From Cerioporus squamosus (lineage: Eukaryota; Basidiomycota; Agaricomycetes; Polyporales; Polyporaceae), in the NCBI GenBank assembly GCA_022592435.1, contig JABYQS010000862.1, forward strand, positions 1 through 12,034: 12,034 nt of DNA, read 5' to 3'. A model generated the notes under the pieces. It worked only from the letters and a program-made list of their open reading frames with translations, did not search any database and was not told where the DNA came from. Positions 1-8,500 of this stretch are shown piece after piece. The position numbers were made by a program, and so were the translations under genes. Each line of letters begins with the position of its first letter. Position 1 is the stretch's first letter.

Positions 1-202
1 TAAAGTTGATGGATTGATTGAAACACCGCATTGCAAATGCAGACTGAACGAGTCGTGGCGGTGCCTAGCGGTGCTCGCGCTGATGCGCCAGGTACAGTAC
101 TTGATACAGAAGACGGTGCGGTTTTAAGCCTGGAAGTCACAGGAGTGGTAGAAGTATGTGAAAGTATATCGGGGTTCGAACGATTCCTATATTACCGTGG
201 GC
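1..202. other. Left edge, no gene recognised
   Basis: This stretch lies beyond the last stop codon of the minus-strand seven-helix gene and is probably its 3' flank. No reading frame here has a recognisable motif. A short T-loop-like string near 173-181 does not belong to a tRNA. Confidence 0.5.
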
Positions 203-1525
203 TCACAGGTTTGTGCTCATCGTGCCGCCTTGCGCATTCTTCCACGGAGTCGCCCCGCGTCTTCCAGGAGAGATACTGGATTCCGAGGTTTCACGACCTG
301 TCAAGCATGACATCGGGCTGATGGTCCAGGTCCGACGACGCAGTGGACAAACGCTCCTGAGCACTGCGCTGATTCTGACTGGGTCCGACGACAATTCCAA
401 AGCGAACTTGACCGAGGTCATAGTTTGCAGGCTTCGTGGTGTCTGCTTGACCCATGCTTTGCCATCGGCGACTCTGTAGATGATGAGATAAGTCGCAACC
501 TGCTGAAAGATTCGGTGTCATTGTGAGCGGACATGGTTCTCTACGCTACAAAGCAGACACGTAGAACATACCTGCGCGGCAGAGGCAAAGCCTTCGAAAG
601 CCTGGTTGATGGGGGCGTTTAGCCCGCACGAGGTCACGAATGCGACTGCAAAAGCAGTGTGGATGACAGCCGATTCGATGATGATCGTCGCCAGCGAGAG
701 ATAATGTTGTGTATGCGCTTCGGGGAGGGGCTTGAGTACCTCCCGACGGTACAAGAGGAGGCGGAGAGTGATCATAGAAGTGAGAAGAACGTTGAGCGCA
801 AGGGAAATCGTGTAGTAGGCCGTAACAGACGGCAGCGTGGTCTTCCCCGAATGTTCGGACTGCGCAATCCACAGAACTCCAACGGCTGGGCAATCAATCA
901 GAAAGGCGGGTGTCACGGACGGGATATGAGCTTACCGAAACGCAGGCAGCAAGGAGTAGTGTCGGCATGCTCGTTACAAGGACAGCGACGCGGGTACTAA
1001 ACGCTGACCAAATGACCCAGCAACGCCAAAGTGCTGAATGTGAGACGAGCACGTCTACTAACCATGGAATGGTAGCGTACCACTAGGAGGTCGCCAAGGA
1101 GGTGAGCACGAACAGGCTCCGTGCATGAGCACGACGACGGAAGAATCTTGCGCATCGAGAAAGTATTGCCAAGGTCCCCTCGTATCTCCGCGATGCTCGA
1201 TATACATATCTTGGATTATCCTGGCTTGCGTGATCGCGAACATCGTTTCTGCGACGAGGACGCAACGAGCATTGCAGAGTAAAACGATCTTCCACCCTCG
1301 GTGGCGCTGCTTCCACAACTACGACGCGCACAAGGTCCACAGGACGATTTGCAGGCCTGTAGAGGCGGTGCGTGATCATGCTCACGGCTGCGTCTGGGGA
1401 GCTGAAGGGCTCGAGGTGACATACCGTAGCCTACGCCTACGACAAATTCGCCGACCAGAAAGTAGCGCTCCGCGGCAAGGGTGTCCGAAGAACCGGCAAA
1501 AGGAGTAAAGATGTTGTCGAGCCAT
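203..1525 (-). pseudogene. Seven-helix membrane protein of the agaricomycete type, disrupted
   Basis: I recognise a family of uncharacterised multi-helix membrane proteins common in mushroom-forming fungi; its function is unknown to me. Family-like blocks in order on the minus strand are AERYFLVGEF (before 1425), LWKQRHRGWK, VLVAETMFAITQARIIQDMY, EHRGDTRGPWQYFLDAQ, FVLTSL and GDLLV, LWRCWVIWS, AVGVLWIAQ, AYYTISLALNVLLTSMITLR, and YLIIYRVADGKAW. Proposed exons are 1525-1425, 1356-1081, 1033-936, 885-572 and 502-203, with GT-AG introns of 68, 47, 50 and 69 nt. A TAG at 1321-1319 sits where the family has Tyr before LWKQ. Frame breaks are needed near 1110 and 1095 and at the junctions at 1081 and 936; each fits one missing base. 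The start is uncertain: ATG at 1525 is out of frame with AERYF. It is either a pseudogene or an intact gene with sequencing errors. Confidence 0.75.
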
Positions 1526-2212
1526 CTGGGAAGGCGGAGTCGACTGAACTATGAGTGTCTTCCACGGATTTATGAGCCAAAAGTTAAAACGACCGCCAAG
1601 GCATCTCCAGTGCTAGCTTCTGTCGGATTAACAGTCACAAGCCTGTCAATGCACCTGAAGTTACACTGCATGAGTCGCTTCTGTCTATTCATGAGCACAG
1701 CCGAAAGCTCTGCCACTTACCTTCTGTCGGATGAAGAATCATGATAATGTCCCGTCGCGAGCGCTGTCAATTGAACAGATGGCACATGTCGAAAGGCAGG
1801 TCAGGTACAATGCTGAAAGATGCTGAACGTTATAGCATGGCTGCGGGAGAGCCACGACCACGAACCATGTAGAATAAGTCGGACGATGCATCGATGGAGG
1901 TGGAAAACAGTAAGTAGTACCACCGGCGGGCAGCTGGCATCGGACCTTCCATGGAGGGCGCTTAGACGCCTTCGGTCCTCGGACGCATCAAGCAGTTTCC
2001 CTTGTCGAGCTCAAGTTGGCTTTGGGAACTCAGCCAGGCTTGAGGACGAGATTGGATAGCAAGGATATGGAGATGATCTAGCATGTGATCTATGAAGTAC
2101 ATTCGCGAATATGACGGCTTCTAAGAGTGTGAGCGAGTCGTAAACGAAGGATTAGTTCGTCTATAGGTACGCATATATCTACTCTGGGTGCCAGAGTTTT
2201 TATATCGAGCCT
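1526..2212. other. Intergenic region without a recognisable gene
   Basis: This interval separates the 5' end of the seven-helix gene from the 3' end of the MFS gene, both on the minus strand. It would hold the promoter of the former and the 3' untranslated region of the latter. Frames of up to about 87 codons on either strand contain no family motif and no convincing splice structure. A short hairpin at 2181-2197 is listed separately. Confidence 0.55.
2181..2197. other. Perfect 7-bp hairpin followed by T-rich tract
   Basis: Seven bases (ACTCTGG) pair perfectly with CCAGAGT across a 3-nt GTG loop, and a T5 run follows directly on the plus strand. It lies 16 nt past the MFS stop codon on the minus strand. 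It resembles a bacterial intrinsic terminator, but this is fungal DNA, where such a shape is not known to end pol II transcription. It could be a 3' UTR structure or chance. Confidence 0.4.
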
Positions 2213-4461
2213 TTATGACCTAGGAGTACCCTGCTCCTTGAGTTCCCACTTCGCCCGCCACGCACCGCCCTTCCACCACACGAGCAGAATGAGCACCTCG
2301 GACAGGAGCATGAGTCCCGCCCAGAGCGAGTACATGCCCCCGTCGCCGATGGCGGTCTGTAGCGGGACGGCGACCTCGCGGCGATGAACGCAGCCCACCG
2401 CGGAATGCGCTGTTCGTGGCGACGGCGGAAGAGGAGGCGGCCGTTGTTCGCGTCGACAATGTAGGCGAGCGTGCTGGTGTATATGCAGCTGCAGGTGCGC
2501 GGGGAAGGCGCGTGTTAGCGTTCAGAGCATATTGTGTGTTCGCGGTCACTGGATATTCAGAAAGTTGACTTACATGGAGAAGAGGCCGCTCAGGAAGAGC
2601 GTGACGCAGATGCGGCGACGTTTACGTGGCGCTCACATACCAACCGTAGGCGATCACAGACGCGGGGAGGAAGGGCATGAATATTATCGTGCTCTCCAAT
2701 CGCATCTGTGCAGCACAGAAATTGAGTTGTGAGCAGGCCCGGACGATCGGAGTAGCGGGATGGCATTGAGTTGAGATTGAAATGGGAACACACCTCCGGT
2801 TGGCTCGTGCCGCGTTACGTGCTCTGAGCTTCCGGAAGACGTAGTCGGAGTACCGTCCTCCGAACACGCTTCCAAGAGCGACCCTGCGGAATGGTACGGT
2901 GAGGGTGAGTCATAGATTACCCTGGCAACACGTGCGGCTGCAAGACGCAAACGTACCGACTCCGAAGGCGAGCAGCACAAGGCCAATCTGCAGCGCGTTG
3001 TAGCCGTAGTTGTTCGCAAGTGTCCGCGAGCAAGTGTACGAGATGCAGTAACTAAAGCCGAAGATCAGTCCTGTACCGAGCCGCAGCGGGGGTGAGATTC
3101 TCGTACGGATAGATCAGAGCATCGACATACCTGAGGCCACGAGGATGACCAGGTTGTTCATCCGGCGCAACACATGTATGATCGGCTTTGCGGGTTTACG
3201 TCTGCGAGCGAGAGTTTGATGTCCTCCATGGGCGCTGCCTCGGGCTCGATCACACGAGCGGGTTGCTGCTGCTTCTCGAGGTCCCGGTCGCGCGCAAGCT
3301 CCTCGATCGCATCTTGCTGTTGTCTTGTGGTGAAGCTGCAGTGTCCTTCTTACCTGCGGCGGAGAGACGACACGGGATACGGCGGTGACTTGCGAGATGC
3401 TAGACGTCTCGGAGGCCTTTGCGGAGGAGAGGTGCGCGCGCCGCTTCTTCAGAGCGGCTTGGTACGTGAGGCTGCGCTCCGGCGGAAGGTGTCCTTGAAA
3501 GGGATGAAGAGCAGGAAACAGACGCCGACAAAGATGGGAGGAAACCAGAATGTAGCGCGCCAGCTGAAGGCCTGGGTGAGCACGCCGCCCAGGAGGGGCC
3601 CGAGGGAGGGCCGAAGGAGGGGTTGCACTGCGAGCGAGGTGAGCGGAATATCGAACTGGTCGGGGCACGTCATGATGGTGGACATGCCTGTAGTAAATGC
3701 CCATCATCGTCCCGCGCTGCTCTGGCTCGTAGATGTCGGACAGTGTAGCTGCGCCGAGCGCCATGACTGCACTCGATCTGGAAGATGTTAGACGGACAGC
3801 TCCAGAGGTTTGCGAGGTAGACGTACCCCAAGCTTGGATGCTTCGCATGCCGATGAGAACACTTATGCTCTTCGCCAAGGCTGCGACAATGCAGCCAACC
3901 ATACATAGAGCCGTCGACAGAAGGTATATTTTCTGAGCACATCGTCAGCGAGAGGGCAACGCGTACGGGATTTCGCTCTGCGTACCTTCCGTCCCCAGAA
4001 TTCGCTTAATGTACTCCATAGCAGAGGTACACCACCTTGGATAAGGATGAACAGTGATAAGCTCAGCGCAAGAGAGCTGCTAGAAGCATGGAGCTGCTGC
4101 TCAATCTGGGAGATTGCCGCTGTCCAAGAGAACACCACAGTAAATCTCACGAGACGCGTTCGCTGTGGCAGCGTCGATCCTGGACATGAGCTGCTCACGG
4201 TTGTAGATGTTTGCTCCAAGGCCGGCGATCATGCTGGCCGCGGAAACAGTCCCTACCACAGACAGCTGCGTAGGATTGTCAATATTGCGTCTGTACCAGA
4301 CCAGAGAGTGTTGTTAATACCTTCCGTGCATTAGACCACGCCCGCGGATCATCGGTGACTCCGGCGTGCTCGATATCTGTCGCAGGAGATGGCCGTGCTA
4401 CGTCAGTAGCTGGTGCAGGTAAGGGTGCAGCAGTGACCGCGGCCTGTTTTCCGTCAGACAT
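2213..4461 (-). CDS. MFS drug/H+ antiporter (DHA1, QDR/DTR1-like), ten exons with frame breaks
   Basis: This is a 12-helix plasma-membrane antiporter of the DHA1 branch, whose relatives export drugs, dityrosine or organic cations; the substrate here is unknown. The N-terminus (MSDGKQAAV...) is a soluble tail rich in Ala and Pro. Family blocks follow: ASMIAGLGANIYN, LALSLSLFILIQGGVPLLWS, SEFWGRK (the loop 2-3 motif), LIGMR, ATLSDIYEPEQRGTMMGIYY, LGPLLGGVLTQAFSWRATFW, a charged central loop, LQIGLVLLAFGVG, SVFGGRYSDYVFRK, LAYIVDANNG and MYSLWAGLMLLSEVLILLVW. Exons are 4461-4321, 4265-4199, 4119-3986, 3932-3827, 3777-3688, 3627-3131, 3070-2957, 2883-2794, 2705-2574 and 2488-2213. Splicing is in phase at the first three junctions and at 3131/3070 and 2574/2488. 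About a dozen frame breaks remain, nearly all one missing base (see findings). The stop is TAA at 2215-2213. The family call is firm; whether the gene is intact is not. Confidence 0.88.
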
Positions 4462-4548
4462 GGTCGTGAAAAGTCGTAAACAATATACGTGACTCTAGAG
4501 GAGAGACCGGGGGAAGCTATGGGAGCGTCGCCTTTTGTCATGGAGGAG

Positions 4549-4556
4549 ATATATAG
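4549..4556 (-). promoter_or_regulatory. TATA-like box of the MFS gene
   Basis: On the minus strand the sequence reads CACTATATATC, about 90 nt upstream of the MFS start codon at 4461. A pyrimidine-rich stretch and an AT-rich leader lie between. The position suits a fungal core promoter, but no transcription start can be seen, so this is an inference from sequence and spacing. Confidence 0.4.
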
Positions 4557-4598
4557 TGTTATCGGGGGTCGTCTGATCATTGGCCGCGAAACCGGTGC

Positions 4599-4619
4599 GG
4601 TGCACGCTTGGTGCACGCT
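4599..4619. repeat. Direct repeat of a 10-mer with 11-bp period
   Basis: GGTGCACGCT occurs at 4599-4608 and again at 4610-4619, so the copies start 11 bp apart, about one helical turn. Each copy contains the palindrome GTGCAC. The pair lies about 140-160 bp upstream of the MFS start codon, upstream of the TATA-like box. A paired transcription-factor site is plausible but unproven. Confidence 0.6.
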
Positions 4620-4734
4620 CCTGCGAACGTATCATATTCTTGGGTGCCGATGCGGCACGCCGCCCTGCAAACGGAGGAAAGGGAGTAGTATGTATAGAGA
4701 TTCGGAGCCTTCGGCCGATTGTGTGGCACTTTAT

Positions 4735-4770
4735 TTGTTCACGGGCGTCGAGCGCAATGCTCGTGAACAA
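4735..4770. repeat. Inverted repeat, 12-bp arms with one mismatch
   Basis: The left arm TTGTTCACGGGC (4735-4746) matches the reverse complement of the right arm GCTCGTGAACAA (4759-4770) except at one position. The arms flank a 12-nt spacer. It lies about 275-310 bp upstream of the MFS start codon. It could be an operator-like site or simply a cruciform-capable sequence. Confidence 0.65.
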
Positions 4771-5095
4771 TAGCGACATCATATACGAAACGGACGAACA
4801 CAGTCTTGCGCTCGGAACGCGGTGGACGAGGATGCACGTCGGTGCGGATGACAGAGTAGGCAGGTATCTTAGAGACTGCGTGCAAAGTTCAAATCTTTGA
4901 TGTCTATTTGAATTGACGTACGGGATTTCCTAATTTGAACCTATTTCTCACGCAGCTTCTTCTGTCCTCCTGCCATGCTCTCCCTTGCTCTCCCTAGAAC
5001 CTGGCCGCCTCTTCTGCTGTAGCTGCCTTGAGGAGTCATGCATATCCGTCGGAACGTCGACCGGATTGGTTGACGAGGGGGGCGGGGGCGGAAGT

Positions 5096-5115
5096 AGACG
5101 GAGGCAGACGGAGGC
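5096..5115. repeat. Tandem duplication of a purine-rich decamer
   Basis: AGACGGAGGC is present twice head to tail, directly after a G-rich tract (5077-5091) that resembles a GC box. The location is the shared intergenic region. A simple slippage duplication is the likeliest origin; any binding role is a guess. Confidence 0.6.
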
Positions 5116-5248
5116 AACCATGGGCGGATCTGCTTGTTAAGTGAGCCACTTGTCGCTCGATGCTTCACTTTCCAAAACAAAATAAACTTAACCTCGCAGC
5201 GCTCGCCGCTCCCCCATTCCATTTGACCACACACCAGTACAGTAACCT

Positions 5249-5266
5249 GCTGCTCGATCGAGCAGC
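5249..5266. repeat. Perfect 18-bp palindrome
   Basis: The sequence GCTGCTCGATCGAGCAGC equals its own reverse complement, centred between 5257 and 5258. It lies about 300 bp upstream of the candidate phytochrome start and about 790 bp upstream of the MFS start. Such a site could bind a symmetric dimer. I do not recognise it as a named fungal element. Confidence 0.7.
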
Positions 5267-5562
5267 CGCGCTCGAGGCCCTCTGAGTCGCTCACCTTGAA
5301 AAGTGGCGGCCACCTATACCTGGCGCGCCTTTGCGTGGGTACTTAACCAGGACTTAGCCGCACAAAAGTTATTAACACCTCACATAATTGTGGCCGCATA
5401 ACTCCCTAATAAGGGTTGTCAACAGAGGTGGTAAGTGTTATTTGCGATATCTGGGCGTCTTCTGTGAGGTTCAGTAAGTAAAGATCGGTCCAGTAAGAGT
5501 ACTTCTTGCTCTTGACCATCCGCCGCCGCCATCCCGCGGCTCCTGGACTGCTTTCTACTCTC

Positions 5563-8500
5563 ATGTCTACCGACGACCCGCCTCCCCAAGAGTCACAGCG
5601 CGCGTCGCCGACGACATCCTTCGTGTATCCCATCAGGTCGTTGCTCAGCGGGATCCAGCCGGCTGGAGGACAGAGGGCTTCCGGCATGTGAACGCGCTCT
5701 CGTACGTCTCTATTCTCTGACACCTTCATAGTCCATGGCGGCCTCTCGGATGTCGAACCAACGACCCCGATGCACGAAACAATGCCCGGATTGCTTCGAT
5801 CATCCAGCACGGGCACCATCCCCACCACTTCAGCGCGTAAGACGCTAGATGCTCTCCACCCTCAGTCCGCCGCCGGCTCTCCCACCCGCTCCCACCACAC
5901 CTCACAGCGCGCCAGGCATGCTGATTCGAACTACCGCGACTTTCCTGCCCACCAGAGCCCCTTCTCGCCAAGGACGTTCTCCACTGCCCTCCCAAACACA
6001 GGCGGCGAACTTGGGTCAGCCCCGGACGTCTTGTTCACCTCTGGTCCAACAGGAGAGCCTGTCCCTATCCCTTTGCAACCAGAGTCTGCGCGCTCAGACG
6101 ATGCCTACAACCCACGACATCCTCCGCACCTCTCAGATGTCGCAGCCCCAGCCTTTGCAGATTTTGCCACCGCAAGCTCAATCATCCCTGGTGCGTACGA
6201 CGGCTTACCTCCGGATCCTTCCCCTCTTCCTCCTGGTGGCGCGCACACGCCCTCCAACTTCTCCCAGTCCGGAATCGTCCATCTTTTGCCCGTCGAGGAG
6301 CTTAGTGGATCCTCCGGTCAGTCAAGCTTTGGAGCAGCTTCCTCTGGTCGACGCTTCAGTCCGGCGGACCAGTCACATTCCGGCGGACGGTCTGCAGACC
6401 CTCAGCGTCGCGGGTTGCCTGGTTCCGGTTTCCGTTCCCAAGGCTTGTCTGCAGAGGCATCTCGGTCGCCCTCAAACGATCCCTCGTCGTACGGCAGCTC
6501 TATGAGCGGCAGCTCGAAGTCTGGACCACACATGACCTTGAGGTACCAGCACGTTGAGGACGAGAACGGGCACCATTTGATCGTCGGCCGCGAGGGCAAG
6601 CTCACGCGCTGTGAGGACGAGGTATGTACTGCCTTTTGCGTCATCGCAGTGAGCTGACGGCAAGTTCTGCAGCCGATACGCTCACCTGGGGCCGTCCAAG
6701 GCTTCGGCGTGCTGCTTGCGGTCGAGGAGGACTTCGAGACGGGCAATTTGGTTGTCCGGCAGGTGTCAGAGGTGCGATCTGTCCCCTACAGAACTCTATT
6801 TTCTCCATATACGGCATCTGACGTAGTGCCTTCCCCAGAACTCCACAGAGCTGCTTGGTCTAGCGCCGTCCTACCTATTCGGTCTGGAGTGTTTGTCGCA
6901 GACATTCCCGGACCAGCAGGCCGACATTCTGTTTGACAACATTCAGTACCTCAGCGATACGTCCTTGACTGCCGACGAGCAAGCCGAGAATCTCCATGTC
7001 TTCATGCTGAGCGGTTTCGGCGAGCCGGGCTCTGCGTTGCCTGAAGACCTCAACATGAACAAAGACTCACAAGGTCGGCGGACATGGACTTGCTGGTGTG
7101 CGGCCCATAGGCCACAAATGAACGCACCCGCGGAGAACGACCGGAATGTCCTGGACGCTGCATACCAGAACATCATTATCCTCGAATTTGAGCTTGAGCG
7201 CGACTCGTTCAACCCCCTCTACCCACCCCGGTTCCCGCATCTGAGGACGGCTCAGGAAGGCGATCTGGGGTCTCCTCTCCTTCCACCGAAGCGTCGTCTT
7301 CCGTTTCCGCCTCGAACAGCTCTGGTCGCACCCCTGTTCTCACAATCTTCAAGTTCGGCAGACAGCACTTCGGTTGTGACTCCCGACGATTCGACTCCTA
7401 GTTTGGCTGGTGTCACCTCCGATGTATCCGTTGGAGTCCTCGTTGGCTGCCTCGTCTCGCGTCTCTCAGGCGCACAGCGTCCCCGGCGAAGACGATTGGT
7501 TGCCGAGTGCCGAGGACGTGCTGGAGAGCACCACAAGTAGGTCGAAGCCCTTGCTGGCCCTCGAACGCTTGAGACGTACTCGTCGTCCGGTCGGCGGCGA
7601 TAATATGACACCGGACTTCCAAGGCAGCGGTAGCGGACAGGCAAGAGGGTTCCGACGTCGTCGTGGAACGGGCGCAGTCGGCATGATGGACGTCTTCGCT
7701 GTCATGGCGCAGATGAACGAGCAGCTTGGAGCGGCACCGATCTGGATTCATTCCTGAAGGTAACGGCGGGCGTGATGAAGGACTTGACACAGTTCCACCG
7801 TGTCCTGGTCTACCAGTTCGACGAGGTTTGAATGGTCAAGTTGTTGCTGAGCTCGTCGACTGGAATCAGACGCACGACCTGTACCGCGGTCTGCACTTCC
7901 CGGCGACTGATATCCCCGCACAGGTGCGTCCATATATGCACGTATGAGGCCGATCGCTCACTGACTATTTGTTTAGGCGCGGGAGTTGTATGCCCTGAGT
8001 GAGTGCTCCGTTGTTTGTGTGTGTTGATCGATATAGATTCCAATCCATTTTCCAATCCGTCAGACAAGGTGCGACTGCTGTACGACCGCGAGCAACCGAC
8101 GGCCCGGCTTGTTGTGCGAACCAAAGAAGATTTGGAGAAGCCCCTCGTACGCCTTCCCGCTGCCATGCTCCATTGGGCGGCGGCTGATCTTGACCCATGT
8201 AAATCAGGATATGACTCACTGTTACCTTCGCGCGATGAGCCCGATACATCTCAAATGTTCGTCACTTCAGTGTCAGATCTTCGTGAACCACATTGATAAG
8301 CCCTGCGCATCTCCTCTCTATTTCAGATCTCGGAAACATGGGTGTCCGTGCGTCAATGTCTGTGGTGAGTGCCGATTGGTGTAATCTCCGTGTTCGCGCT
8401 CGGCTCTGACACGGTCCCGTGTTCGTCGCGTCCGTTGCGAATGACCGTGACATGCCGTTTTCGCCTCGCCTCGCCTCTCAATAATAGTCTATCATCGCGT

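Larger units (their letters stand above)
4462..5562. promoter_or_regulatory. Divergent intergenic region between MFS gene and phytochrome
   Basis: The two start codons point away from each other across about 1.1 kb, so both promoters must lie here. I see a TATA-like box and an 11-bp-phased direct repeat on the MFS side, a 12-bp inverted repeat, a pyrimidine-rich tract around 4945-5010, a G-rich tract at 5077-5091, a tandem decamer and an 18-bp palindrome. A minus-strand frame at 5294-4941 (117 codons, ending KKLREK) has no recognisable domain, so I do not call it a gene. Confidence 0.6.

Noticed and set aside
170..190. T-loop-like string GGTTCGAAC suggesting a tRNA
   Set aside because: The surrounding bases form only a 4-bp stem with a 9-nt loop, and no D arm, anticodon arm or acceptor stem fits around it.
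3174..3791. Plus-strand 205-codon frame
   Set aside because: It lies antisense to conserved MFS exons whose residues match the transporter family. It has no domain of its own.
4941..5294. Minus-strand 117-codon frame in the intergenic region
   Set aside because: It covers the palindrome, the tandem decamer and the G-rich tract, has no recognisable domain, and sits where promoters of both neighbours must be. I could not exclude a small gene but cannot support one.
8461..8478. CGCCT tandem repeat
   Set aside because: Three copies only, forming the pyrimidine-rich tract before the intron acceptor at 8487; its role is explained by splicing.
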